Origin: CAVTJL01 sp963735065
Lineage (GTDB): Bacteria; Pseudomonadota; Alphaproteobacteria; Geminicoccales; Geminicoccaceae
Assembly: GCA_963735065.1 (NCBI GenBank)
Contig: CAVTJL010000001.1
Span: 558,001 to 622,000, forward strand
Length of the DNA: 64,000 nucleotides
Direction: 5' to 3'
Shown here in pieces: positions 27,835 to 36,039 of this stretch. Positions within the stretch are counted from its first letter, which is position 1, and each line of letters opens with the position of its first letter. A program made the translations under genes and the position numbers. Below the pieces are notes generated by a model. The model saw only the letters and a list, made by a program, of their open reading frames with translations, had not been told where the DNA came from and searched no databases.

Positions 27835-29502
27835 ATGACGTCCCGCGACCGCAAGCCGGGTCTGCTGCTTCCCCGGCGCCGTCTCCTCCAGCTCGGCGCC
27901 GGCGCCGGGCTCGCCGCCTGGGCGGCGCCCTGGCAAAGGGGTGCGCTGGCCGCAACGCCGCCCGCCAAGCCCACGGGCCAGATCGTGGCCGGCATCTCGC
28001 AGGAGCCCACGGTCTTCAACCCCCTGATGGTCCACATCGAGGTCGACGAGGGCGTCTACTGGAACCTCTACAGCCCGCTCTGGGGCGTTGATCCCAAGGG
28101 CAACTTCATCCCCCAGCTGGTGAAGGAGGTGCCCACGGTCGAGAATGGCCTCATCTCCGCCGACGGCCTCACCTGGACGATCAAGCTGCGCGAAGGCGTG
28201 AAGTGGCACGACGGTGCCCCCTTCACTGCCGACGACGTCAAATATTCGATCGAGCTTCTGAACAACCCCAACTTCCGGGCCGGCAAGCGCCAGGGCCACG
28301 AGCTCGTCAAGAAGATCGAGGTCAAGAGCCCGACCGAGCTCGTCTGGCACATGGAGAAGCTCTACGCGCCCTACCCCTCGATCCTCGCCTGGACCTTCAT
28401 CGTGCCCAAGCACATCATGGAGAAGGCGGACGATCCCAACACCTCCTCGCTCAACACCAACCCCATCGGCACCGGCCCCTTCAAGTGGAAGGAGCGTGTC
28501 GCCGGCGACCACATCACGCTCGCGGCCAACCCCGACTTCTTCGGCGAAGGCCCCTATGCCGAGACGCTGATCTTCAAGTACATCCCCGATCTTACGGTGC
28601 TCTACACCCAGTTCCAGACGGGCGACATCGACTATATCGGCCTGCAGGGCATCACGGCCGACCACTACGAGGAAGCGAAGAAGCTGGCCGATCGCACGGT
28701 GACGCCGGTGCCGGCCGCCTTCATCGAGAACATCGCCTTCAACCTGGGCAAGCCGCAGTTCCAGGATCTCGCCGTCCGTCAGGCGCTCTACTATGCGACC
28801 GACAAGCAGAGCGTCATCGACGGCGTCTATTACGGCCTGCCCAAGCCGTCGGAGTCCTACCTGCCGCGCCAGTCCTGGGCCTTCAACCCCGATCTGCCGA
28901 AGCACGAGTACAGCCCCGACAAGGCCAAGGAGATGCTGGACAAGGCGGGCTGGAAGGTGGGTGCCGGCGGCGTGCGCGAGAAGGACGGCGTGCAGCTCTC
29001 CTTCACCAACTCGACCACGGCCGGCAACCATCTCCGTGAGCAGGCCCAGCAGCTCCTCCAGCAGAACTGGCAGGACGTCGGCATCAAGATGGAGATCAAG
29101 AACCTGCCGCCCGCCGTCATGTGGGGCGACTACTGGATGATGTCGAATTTCGACACGGCCATGGTCGGCATCGACTTCATGGTGGGCCCCGATCCCGACG
29201 CCACCGACTATTTCGGCAGCCAGCAGATCAACGCCCAGCACGGCAGCGGCCAGAACACCACGCAGTTCAAGAATGCCGAGGTCGACAAGCTCCTGGCCGA
29301 GGGGGCGGCCACGCTCGACCGCGCCAAGCGTGCCGCCGCCTACAAGCAGATGCAGGTGGTCACGCGCCACGAGCTGCCCTACCTGCCGCTCTTCCAGTAT
29401 GCCTGGATCGAGGGGACGAAGAAGAACCTCTTGGGCTACGAGGCGAACATCAACGTGCAGTCGAACGCCTGGAACGCGCGCGACTGGTACTGGGCCAGCT
29501 GA
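27835..29502 (+). CDS. ABC transporter substrate-binding protein, peptide/nickel family (DppA-like)
   Basis: 555 aa periplasmic binding protein of the family 5 class. The N-terminus has PRRRLLQLGAGAGLAAWAAP, a Tat-type twin-arginine signal. Mature features include GQIVAGISQEPTVFNPL, LREGVKWHDGAPFTADDVKYSIELL (the SBP_bac_5 signature) and IGTGPFKW. AAGGAGG lies 8 bases before the ATG at 27835. It is followed by two permeases and two ATPases. Ligands of the family range from peptides to opines and betaine-like compounds. Next to two FAD oxidases a nitrogenous metabolite is plausible but unproven. Confidence 0.92.
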   Translation: MTSRDRKPGLLLPRRRLLQLGAGAGLAAWAAPWQRGALAATPPAKPTGQIVAGISQEPTVFNPLMVHIEVDEGVYWNLYSPLWGVDPKGNFIPQLVKEVPTVENGLISADGLTWTIKLREGVKWHDGAPFTADDVKYSIELLNNPNFRAGKRQGHELVKKIEVKSPTELVWHMEKLYAPYPSILAWTFIVPKHIMEKADDPNTSSLNTNPIGTGPFKWKERVAGDHITLAANPDFFGEGPYAETLIFKYIPDLTVLYTQFQTGDIDYIGLQGITADHYEEAKKLADRTVTPVPAAFIENIAFNLGKPQFQDLAVRQALYYATDKQSVIDGVYYGLPKPSESYLPRQSWAFNPDLPKHEYSPDKAKEMLDKAGWKVGAGGVREKDGVQLSFTNSTTAGNHLREQAQQLLQQNWQDVGIKMEIKNLPPAVMWGDYWMMSNFDTAMVGIDFMVGPDPDATDYFGSQQINAQHGSGQNTTQFKNAEVDKLLAEGAATLDRAKRAAAYKQMQVVTRHELPYLPLFQYAWIEGTKKNLLGYEANINVQSNAWNARDWYWAS

Positions 29503-29512
29503 GCACCGGCAG

Positions 29513-29550
29513 GCCGCCTCGGCGCTCCCGGCCCGGGGAGCCGAGGCGGC
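29513..29550 (+). other. Stem-loop between binding-protein and permease genes
   Basis: A long GC-rich hairpin: GCCGCCTCG pairs with CGAGGCGGC, and after a 2-base bulge GCTCCC pairs with GGGAGC. It lies 11 bases after the binding-protein stop and is not followed by a T-run. Such hairpins often protect the abundant binding-protein mRNA and lower permease expression. That role is inferred from its position. Confidence 0.55.
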
Positions 29551-29581
29551 CCAACCTCCTCGAGCACGCGAGGCCTCCTTC

Positions 29582-30532
29582 TTGCTGCGCTATATTCTCT
29601 CCCGTCTGATACAGAGCATCATTCTTCTGTGGCTGGTCTCGCTGATCGGCTTCCTCGTCCTCTACCTGGCGCCGGGCGGCCCGCTCGCGATGTTCGCCCT
29701 GGTGCCGGGCATGACCCAGGCGGACCTCGCCCGCATCGCGCATCAGATGGGCCTCGATCGGCCGCTGCCGATCCAGTATCTCGAATGGCTGGGCCGGCTG
29801 CTGGTCGGAAACTGGGGCCACTCCTACCGCGACAGCCAGCCCGTCCTCGCGATCATCGGCTCGCATCTCGTGGCGACGCTCGAGCTCATGGTGAGCTCGA
29901 CGCTGCTGGCCATCCTGCTCGGCACCTGGGTCGGCGTCCTGGGCGCCATCCGCCGCTACTCGCTCTTCGACTATCTGGCGACGGTGGGCGCCATGATCGG
30001 CCTTTCCATCCCCACCTTCTGGTTCGGCCTCGTCACGATCTACATCTTCTCGGTCAAGCTCGCCTGGCTGCCGGGCGGCAACATGTACACGGTGGGGAAC
30101 GGCTCGTTCCTCGACTACGTCCACCATCTGATCGCACCCTGCATCGTCCTGACGCTCGTCACCGTCGCGATCTGGAGCCGCTACATGCGCTCGGCCATGC
30201 TGGACGTGCAGGGCCAGGACTTCATCCGCACCGCCCGCGCCAAGGGCCTGCCCGAGCGCGTCGTCCTGGTGCATCACGCCATGCGCAACGCGCTTTTGCC
30301 GATGATCACCATCGCCGGCATGCAGATCCCGATGATCCTCTCGGGCGCTCTCGTCACCGAGACGGTCTTCACCTGGCCCGGCATGGGCCGGCTCTTCCTC
30401 GACTCGCTCAACTACCGTGACTACCCCGTCGTGATGGGTGTGCTCATGTTCTCAGCCGTCTTCGTCCTCATCGGCAACCTCGCGGCCGACATCGCCTACG
30501 CGGTGGCCGACCCGCGCATCCGGCTCGATTGA
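29582..30532 (+). CDS. ABC transporter permease, DppB-like
   Basis: 316 aa with six predicted helices. LLRYILSRLIQSIILLWLVS followed by LAPGGP is the standard DppB N-terminus. The EAA loop is visible in DFIRTARAKGLPERVVLVHHAMRNALLP. I chose the TTG at 29582, since it gives the conserved N-terminus and no ATG lies nearby; the ribosome site is weak. It ends six bases before the next permease. Confidence 0.9.
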   Translation: MLRYILSRLIQSIILLWLVSLIGFLVLYLAPGGPLAMFALVPGMTQADLARIAHQMGLDRPLPIQYLEWLGRLLVGNWGHSYRDSQPVLAIIGSHLVATLELMVSSTLLAILLGTWVGVLGAIRRYSLFDYLATVGAMIGLSIPTFWFGLVTIYIFSVKLAWLPGGNMYTVGNGSFLDYVHHLIAPCIVLTLVTVAIWSRYMRSAMLDVQGQDFIRTARAKGLPERVVLVHHAMRNALLPMITIAGMQIPMILSGALVTETVFTWPGMGRLFLDSLNYRDYPVVMGVLMFSAVFVLIGNLAADIAYAVADPRIRLD

Positions 30533-30538
30533 GGCGGC

Positions 30539-31441
30539 ATGGCCCAGGCCCTCGATCCCGCTCTCGCCGGCACCGCCGCCACGTCCACTGCCGAGCCGCC
30601 GCGCGCACGCCACCGGGCGCTCCGCCGCTTCTTCCGTCACCGCCTGGCGATGATCGGCCTTGGCGTCATCATCTTCCTCGTGCTGGCATCGGTCGTCGGC
30701 CCCCACCTCATCCCCTTCGACGATCTGCGCATCGACATGCGCCACCGCTTCCAGGCCCCCTTCATGGGCCCGCACATCCTGGGCTCCGACCCGCTCGGCC
30801 GCGACCAGCTGGCAAGGCTGATGATGGCCGGCCGCATCTCGCTGGCGGTGGGCTTCGCCGCCATGATCCTCAGCACCGCGCTCGGCACCGTCATCGGTGC
30901 CGTCGCCGGCTATTACGGCCGTCTCGTCGGCACGAGCCTGATGCGCTTCGTCGACGCGATGCTCTGCTTTCCCAGCATCTTTCTTCTCCTGACGCTCGCG
31001 GCCTTCATCCATCCCAGCGTGTGGACCATCACCGCCATCATCGCCGCGACCTCGTGGATGGAGGTGGCCCGCGTCGTCGAGGCGCAGTTCCGCTCGCTGC
31101 GCGAGCGCGACTATGCGACGGCGGCCCTGATGATCGGCGAATCGGATGCGCGCATCATGCTGCGCGAGCTGCTGCCCAACGCGGTGGCACCCATCGTCGT
31201 CGCCGCCACCCTCAACGTCGCCCGCGCGATCCTGATGGAATCCTACATCAGCTTCTTGGGCTACGGCATCCAGCCGCCGCTGCCGAGCTGGGGCAACATG
31301 CTGAACAACGCCCAGCAATATCTGGTGAGCGCGCCCTGGCTGGCGCTCTGCCCCGGCATCGCCATCACCCTTGCCGTCACGAGCTTCAACTTCGTGGGCG
31401 ACGGGCTGCGCGACGCCCTCGACCCGAGGCTCGACCAGTGA
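30539..31441 (+). CDS. ABC transporter permease, DppC-like
   Basis: 300 aa. It has the DppC-type N-terminus (FFRHRLAMIGLGVIIFLVLASV), HILGSDPLGRDQLARLMMAGRISLAVG, and the EAA loop in LRERDYATAALMIGESDARIMLRELLPN. It pairs with the upstream permease to form the channel. Six helices are expected. Confidence 0.92.
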   Translation: MAQALDPALAGTAATSTAEPPRARHRALRRFFRHRLAMIGLGVIIFLVLASVVGPHLIPFDDLRIDMRHRFQAPFMGPHILGSDPLGRDQLARLMMAGRISLAVGFAAMILSTALGTVIGAVAGYYGRLVGTSLMRFVDAMLCFPSIFLLLTLAAFIHPSVWTITAIIAATSWMEVARVVEAQFRSLRERDYATAALMIGESDARIMLRELLPNAVAPIVVAATLNVARAILMESYISFLGYGIQPPLPSWGNMLNNAQQYLVSAPWLALCPGIAITLAVTSFNFVGDGLRDALDPRLDQ

Positions 31442-31468
31442 GGCCGGCCCGCGACGGGAGGGCCCACC

Positions 31469-32479
31469 GTGGCTGAGAGCCCCCACCTCCTCGAGATCGA
31501 GGGCCTGCGCGTCCGCTTCCGCACCGAGGGCGGCGAGGTCACCGTCGTCGACGACCTCGCCATGACCGTCCGGCCGCACGAGACGCTGGCCGTCGTGGGC
31601 GAATCGGGCTCGGGCAAGAGCGTCACGGCGCTGGCCCTGATGCGCCTCCTGCCGCCGCCCCCGCAATGCACGATCGAGGGCCGCATCACGCTCGCCGGCC
31701 GCGAGCTGCTGGGCCTGCCCGAGGCGCAGATGCGCGCCGTGCGCGGCAACGACATCGCGATGATCTTCCAGGAGCCGATGACCTCGCTCAACCCCGTGCA
31801 CCGGGTGGGCGACCAGATCGCCGAGGCCATCATCTTCCACCGCAGCATCGGCCGCCGCGCGGCGTGGGAGCGGGCGGCCGAGCTTCTGGACCTCGTGGGC
31901 ATCCCCGACCCGCGCCAGCGCCTTTTGGCCTTCCCGCATCAGATGTCGGGCGGCATGCGCCAGCGCGTCATGATCGCGATGGCGCTCGCCTGCGAGCCCT
32001 CGCTCCTCATCGCCGACGAGCCCACCACCGCCCTCGACGTCACCGTCCAGGCCCAGGTGCTGGAGCTCTTGAAGGAGCTGCAGGCCAGGACCGGCATGGC
32101 CATGATCTTCATCACCCACAATCTGGGCGTCGTCGCCGAGATCGCCGACCGGGTCGTCGTGATGTACGCCGGCCGCGTCGTCGAGCAGGCGCCCGTCCGC
32201 CCCCTCTTCGCCCGCCCGCTCATGCCCTACACGCGGCGCCTTCTGGGCTCGGTCCCCAGGCTCGACCTCCTCGAGGAGGCCCGCCCGCCGCTCGAGGCCA
32301 TCCCGGGCGCCGTGCCCGATCCCGCCCACTGGCCCCGGGGCTGCACCTTCAACCCGCGCTGCGGCCACAGCGTCGAGGGCTTCTGCGACACCGACAGGCC
32401 GCCGCTCGAGCAGGCGGGCGACGAGCATCTCGTCCGCTGCCTGCGCTGGCGCGACATCGAGGGGGCTGCCGCACCATGA
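31469..32479 (+). CDS. ABC transporter ATP-binding protein, DppD-like
   Basis: 336 aa. Walker A GESGSGKS, signature MSGGMRQRV, Walker B LLIADEPTTALD and the switch histidine in FITHNLGVVAE. The C-terminal oligopeptide-type tail contains a cysteine cluster (CTFNPRCGHSVEGFCDTDRP) that can bind Fe-S in DppD/OppD relatives. The start is a GTG at 31469 with GGGAGG upstream. The stop overlaps the next ATPase start (ATGA). Confidence 0.93.
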   Translation: MAESPHLLEIEGLRVRFRTEGGEVTVVDDLAMTVRPHETLAVVGESGSGKSVTALALMRLLPPPPQCTIEGRITLAGRELLGLPEAQMRAVRGNDIAMIFQEPMTSLNPVHRVGDQIAEAIIFHRSIGRRAAWERAAELLDLVGIPDPRQRLLAFPHQMSGGMRQRVMIAMALACEPSLLIADEPTTALDVTVQAQVLELLKELQARTGMAMIFITHNLGVVAEIADRVVVMYAGRVVEQAPVRPLFARPLMPYTRRLLGSVPRLDLLEEARPPLEAIPGAVPDPAHWPRGCTFNPRCGHSVEGFCDTDRPPLEQAGDEHLVRCLRWRDIEGAAAP

Positions 32480-33486
32480 GCACCCACGACAACCTCCTCG
32501 AGGTCCGCGACCTCGCCAAATGGTACCCGATCGGCGGCGGCTTTCTCGGCAAGCCGCTCGCGGTGGTGCGCGCGGTCGACGGCGTCTCGTTCGACGTCAG
32601 AAGGGGCGAGATCCTGGGGCTCGTGGGCGAGTCGGGCTCGGGCAAGTCGACGATCGGGCGCACGGTGATCCGGCTGGGCGATCCGCCCACCGGCGGCAGC
32701 ATCAATTTCGAGGGTGCCGAGATCGCGAAGCTGGGCCGGCGCGAGCTGCGCCCGTTCCGGCCGCGCATGCAGCTCGTCTTCCAGGACCCCTACAGCTCGC
32801 TCAATCCGAAGATGACGGTGGGCGAGATCCTGAGCACGCCTTTGCGCATCCATCATCGCGTGCGCACGGCGGCCGAGGCCCGCACGCGCGTGGGCGAGGT
32901 GCTGGAGCTCGTGGGCCTGAGCCCGGCCCACGCCGAGCGCTATCCCCACGAGTTCTCGGGCGGTCAGCGCCAGCGCATCGGCATCGCCCGCGCGATCATG
33001 CTCGACCCCGCCTTCCTCGTCGCCGACGAGCCCGTCTCCGCGCTCGACGTGTCGGTCCAGGCCCAGGTCGTGAACCTCCTGATGGAGATCCGCCGACGTC
33101 TCGGCGTCACCATCCTCTTCATCGCCCACGACCTCGCGGTGGTGGGCTACATCTCCGATCGCATCGCCGTCATGTATCTGGGCCGCATCGTCGAGATTGC
33201 GCCGACGCGGGCTCTCCTGGGCGATCCGCGCCATCCCTACACCGAGGCGCTCCTCTCGGCGGCACCCGTGCCCGACCCCGAGGTCCGGCAGCAGCGCATC
33301 ATCCTCAAGGGCGACATGCCCAGCCCCTCGCGCCCGCCCTCGGGCTGCGCCTTCCGCACCCGCTGCCGCTACGCCCTGCCCGCCTGCGCCGACGCCGTGC
33401 CGCCACTGCGCGAGGTGGCGGAAGGCCACGCCAAGGCCTGCATCCGCGACGACCTCTCGCTCCGCCCCGCCCGCCGCGCCGCCTGA
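32476..33486 (+). CDS. ABC transporter ATP-binding protein, DppF-like
   Basis: 336 aa. Walker A GESGSGKST, QLVFQDPYSSLNPKMTV Q-loop, signature FSGGQRQRIGIARAIM, Walker B FLVADEPVSALD and switch FIAHDLAVV. The tail again has the cysteine motif (CAFRTRCRYALPAC). It pairs with the DppD-like subunit. The segment YPIGGGFLGKPLAVVRAVDGV is typical of DppF/OppF. A short inverted repeat covers the stop codon. Confidence 0.93.
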   Translation: MSTHDNLLEVRDLAKWYPIGGGFLGKPLAVVRAVDGVSFDVRRGEILGLVGESGSGKSTIGRTVIRLGDPPTGGSINFEGAEIAKLGRRELRPFRPRMQLVFQDPYSSLNPKMTVGEILSTPLRIHHRVRTAAEARTRVGEVLELVGLSPAHAERYPHEFSGGQRQRIGIARAIMLDPAFLVADEPVSALDVSVQAQVVNLLMEIRRRLGVTILFIAHDLAVVGYISDRIAVMYLGRIVEIAPTRALLGDPRHPYTEALLSAAPVPDPEVRQQRIILKGDMPSPSRPPSGCAFRTRCRYALPACADAVPPLREVAEGHAKACIRDDLSLRPARRAA

Positions 33487-33497
33487 GGCGAGGCGGC
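33478..33497. terminator. Possible bidirectional terminator hairpin between dppF-like and higA
   Basis: A perfect 7-bp stem GCCGCCT / AGGCGGC with a 6-base loop spans the stop of the plus-strand ATPase gene. It lies 5 bases from the end of the convergent higA. There is no T-run on either strand, so the termination role is tentative. Confidence 0.3.
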
Positions 33498-33501
33498 CCG
33501 C

Positions 33502-33813
33502 CTACGCGGCGGCAATGGTGGGAATGTTGCTGGTATCGACCTCGCGCATCGCGTGCCATGCATCGTAGGCTGCCTGCATGCGCAACCAGACCATAGGCCC
33601 GTCGCCGAAGAGCTTGCCGAGGCGCACGGCCACGCCCGGCGACACCGGCTTGCGCCCCTCGGTGATGTCGTAGAGATGCTGCCGCGAGATCCCGAGCAGC
33701 CGGGCCAGCTCGCTCTTCGAGCGGCCGGTCGCCGGAATGATCACCTCGCGCAGAAGCTCCCCGGGATGAGCCGGACAGCGATCGGGATCGCGGATGGCGC
33801 GATACTCATTCAT
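33502..33813 (-). CDS. higA: HigA-type antitoxin, XRE family
   Basis: 103 aa. PAHPGELLREVIIPATGRSKSELARLLGISRQHLYDITEGRKPVSPGVAVRL is the HigA/VapI helix-turn-helix profile. It neutralises the HigB toxin and represses the operon. It starts 11 bases after the higB stop, so the order is toxin first, as usual for higBA. The C-terminal part (WLRMQAAYDAWHAMREV) is also typical. Confidence 0.93.
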   Translation of the reverse strand: MNEYRAIRDPDRCPAHPGELLREVIIPATGRSKSELARLLGISRQHLYDITEGRKPVSPGVAVRLGKLFGDGPMVWLRMQAAYDAWHAMREVDTSNIPTIAAA

Positions 33814-33824
33814 GGCGCTTGCCT

Positions 33825-34103
33825 TCAGTGATATTGCTCCAGATCAACCCGAACGGCATCGCCTTCCTCAAACTCGAAGGTGAGGCACCAGGGGCCGTTG
33901 ACGTGGACCGTGTAACGCGTGGGGTTGAAACCCCTCAGAGCGTGAAAGTCGAAGCCCGGCACATTCATCTCCTCCGGCCGAGACGCAACATCAAGCCGAT
34001 CGAGCCTCAGCAGGATGCGCCGATGCAGCCTCGCATCGATCTTCGCGGTTCTTCCCGTCGCCCATAGGTCAGCCAACGGCTTGCTGCGAAAACTCTGTAT
34101 CAT
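33825..34103 (-). CDS. higB: HigB-type toxin, RelE superfamily
   Basis: 92 aa. MIQSFRSKPLADLWATGR, then RILLRLDRLDVASRPEEMNVPGFDFHALRG and RYTVHVNGPWCLTFEFEEGDAVRVDLEQYH match HigB ribosome-dependent mRNA interferases. The YTVHVNGPWCLTF strand is the usual active-site region. I chose the ATG at 34103 over one nine codons upstream, because the family starts with MIxSF and the -10 element lies in the upstream extension. The promoter places the transcription start at or near this ATG, suggesting a leaderless mRNA. Confidence 0.93.
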   Translation of the reverse strand: MIQSFRSKPLADLWATGRTAKIDARLHRRILLRLDRLDVASRPEEMNVPGFDFHALRGFNPTRYTVHVNGPWCLTFEFEEGDAVRVDLEQYH

Positions 34104-34137
34104 GATGATATGTAAGCTAACAGCTGACACTCGTCAA
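34098..34137 (-). promoter_or_regulatory. higBA promoter and candidate autoregulatory palindrome
   Basis: On the minus strand TTGACG (34132-34137), a 17-base spacer and TACATA (34109-34114) form a good sigma-70 promoter, ending only five bases before the higB ATG. A perfect 13-base palindrome TATCATGATGATA (34098-34110) overlaps the -10 edge and the start codon. HigA binding there would block transcription; that is inferred from position. Confidence 0.65.
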
Positions 34138-34254
34138 CCTGGAGGGGCTTGGCCGCATCGGGAGTGCCATGCCGATCTCACCCGAGCAGACGCGCCGGGC
34201 TGCCACTGGCCCTCATCGCCGCACCCCTCGTGAGTTCGTCCATTAAAGCTGCGC

Positions 34255-34935
34255 CTATGGAACCTCCAGCGCCTCCACATGGTCGAGCCCCCAGGTGAGC
34301 AGCGGGACGAGCTTCGGCACATAGACCGTCTCGACCTGGCCCTTGTTGGCAAGGGCGCTCTCGAAGTCTTCCTGCCGATAGGCCACGACCATCACCGGCA
34401 GCCCGGGCGCCAGCGCGGCGCAGCGCGAGGCGCTGACCTTCCGCGTCACGTCGATGATCAGAACGCAGCCCAGCTCGACATGCTGCGTCGTGCCGTCGGC
34501 GCGCGGGCGGTCGATGCTGCCGCCCCGCTGCACGAAGCCGATCGTGTCCCGGCCCACCGGCGCCTGCTCTTCCGGCAGCGTGCCGGAGCCCTTGGAGAGC
34601 GAGCCCAGGCTGCGCTCGACATCCGCCCGGCTGTCGTAGATCCGGTACTGCACGGCCGCCGTGGTGGCGCCCGAAAGCTCGATCTCGACCTCCGAGGCGA
34701 CCCCGGTGGCGCGAGCCTTGTCCACCACGTTCATGTCGACGGTCCGGCCGAGCCTGTAGCCCTCAGGGGGCGTCGTCCCGTCGGCGGGCGCCGCCAGCAG
34801 GGCCCGCCGGATCGCGCCCGGGGTCGGCTGATCCGACGCCACGGACGGCAAGGCGGGCGCGATCACGACCGTCAGGACGAACCACAGGCCGACAAGGCGC
34901 CGAGCCCCGCTCCGTGGCATTCTTCTTTTCGTCAT
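34255..34935 (-). CDS. Exported protein of unknown function
   Basis: 226 aa. A basic start and hydrophobic segment (LVGLWFVLTVVIAPALPSVA) with a cleavage site before SDQPTP indicate export. I chose the ATG at 34935 because it begins this signal; an upstream in-frame ATG at 35034 would bury it. The mature part is mixed alpha/beta with one cysteine in VELGCVLIIDV and another in SASRCAALAPG. I do not recognise a family. DFESALANKGQVETVYVPKLVPLLTWGLDHVEALEVP closes the protein. It is flanked by higBA on the same strand and the divergent cytochrome c pseudogene. Confidence 0.7.
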   Translation of the reverse strand: MTKRRMPRSGARRLVGLWFVLTVVIAPALPSVASDQPTPGAIRRALLAAPADGTTPPEGYRLGRTVDMNVVDKARATGVASEVEIELSGATTAAVQYRIYDSRADVERSLGSLSKGSGTLPEEQAPVGRDTIGFVQRGGSIDRPRADGTTQHVELGCVLIIDVTRKVSASRCAALAPGLPVMVVAYRQEDFESALANKGQVETVYVPKLVPLLTWGLDHVEALEVP

Positions 34936-35263
34936 GGCCCAACCCTGTCGCAGGCGGCGACTGCCGCTTCCGCCGGCCCCGGTCCTAGCACGCGACAGGC
35001 GAGATGACAGCTCAATGTTCGCGTCGTCCTGCAAGGCCGGCTCAACCGGCGGGATCGGACTGGCAGGTCGGATTCCATGAAACGGGGAAATGCTCGGGAG
35101 AAAGCGGCCGGCATGGTACAGCGCGCCGAAAATACTCGTGCCGGCTCTATATTTCCTATCGCCAAGACAAAAGAAGTCGCGCTAGCGCCAGGGCGGCAGC
35201 GCCTCAAGAGCCTGCCCTGACGCTGCGTCCCGAAGGCTCGCAGGCATAAGTAAGGAACGATCC
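34936..35263. other. Intergenic region between divergent genes
   Basis: About 330 bases separate the exported-protein gene from the cytochrome c pseudogene. The part at 35125-35180 is AT-richer than its surroundings and may carry promoters for one or both. An 81-codon plus-strand frame here has no protein character. I see nothing else. Confidence 0.5.
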
Positions 35264-35880
35264 ATGTGGGGGCTACGCATAGTAACGGCGGCGATCGCGC
35301 ATCGTCTCGATCGCGGCGTCCGCCGGAGCGCAGTCGCTCTTCAACGATCTCAACGCCAACGATGCGGCGATCCAGGCCAAGGAAAAGGCGCCATCGGGCG
35401 GTGGCAACGGCGAGAAGGTGAAGATCGGGCTCGCCATCGCTCCGGTACCGCTCAATCTGGCCGGTCGGAACAAGAAGGATGTCGCGCTCGGCAGCTATCT
35501 CGTCAACGCGGTCGCGGCTGCAACGACTGCCATACCTGGCCCAACTTCGCGGCCGGCGGCGATCCCTATACGGATACTCCCTCTGCGCCAGGCCCGAGCA
35601 GATCAACACGGCAGGCTACCTCGCCGGTGGCCGGCCATTCGGCCCGATCATCTCGCCCAACATCACGCCTGACAAGAACGGTCAGCCGGCGGGGCTGACC
35701 TTCGCCCAGTTCCTCAACGTGTTCCGCACGGGCGTCGACCCGGACAACTCGACCCGGCTCCTCCAGGTCATGCCCTGGCCCGCCTACAAGAACATGACGG
35801 ACCGGGACATCTTCGACATCTACGTCTACCTGACCGCGATCCCGTCGATCACGAGCACCGAGGCGGCGGCCCAGCAGTAG
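35264..35880 (+). pseudogene. Cytochrome c gene with three frameshifts
   Basis: The protein can be read only by switching frames three times. Start ATG 35264 (after AAGGAACG) gives MWGLRIVTAAIA. From about 35312 another frame gives IVSIAASAGAQSLFNDLNAN and continues to GSYLVNAVAA. At about 35519 a base is missing, and the next frame gives CNDCHTWPNFAAGGDPYT, with the CxxCH haem motif. At about 35571 a second base is missing, and the third frame gives GYSLCARPEQINTAGYLAGG through MPWPAYKNMTDRDIFDIYVYLTAIPSI, where M-P-W-P supplies the usual axial methionine region. With one insertion and two deletions corrected, the gene is 206 codons, exactly in frame. It would be a periplasmic mono-haem cytochrome c. 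It is either a decaying pseudogene or a poorly sequenced stretch. Confidence 0.85.
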
Positions 35881-35969
35881 GACCGACCGAGACGGGCTCG
35901 ATGCTCCATGGCGCCCGGCGGCCTCCCGTCGGGCGCCGGCCGCAGCCGTCATGCGCTGGACCGCCCTGC

Positions 35970-35998
35970 TTGACCCCGCGGATGGCGGCTGCCACGAT
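35970..35998 (+). promoter_or_regulatory. Candidate promoter of the btpA-kinase-regulator operon
   Basis: TTGACC (35970-35975), a 17-base spacer and CACGAT (35993-35998). The -35 is strong and the -10 weak, which would suit an activated or tightly regulated promoter. It lies directly upstream of a LacI-type palindrome. The same layout recurs at 38912-38956. Confidence 0.45.
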
Positions 35999-36002
35999 CC
36001 GG

Positions 36003-36016
36003 CTGAAACGGTTCAA
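36003..36016 (+). promoter_or_regulatory. Candidate LacI-type operator O1
   Basis: CTGAAACGGTTCAA matches the symmetric CG-centred LacI-family palindrome TTGAAACGTTTCAA at 12 of 14 positions. It starts four bases after the proposed -10, so it covers the likely transcription start, a repressor geometry. It precedes btpA by 23 bases. The partner regulator is probably the LacI-PfkB fusion encoded two genes downstream. Confidence 0.65.
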
Positions 36017-36039
36017 CGATCAAGGCTCGAGAAGCGCGC

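Noticed and set aside
35004..35249. 81-codon plus-strand frame upstream of the cytochrome c pseudogene
   Set aside because: No ribosome site, no domain, and it overlaps the probable promoter region.
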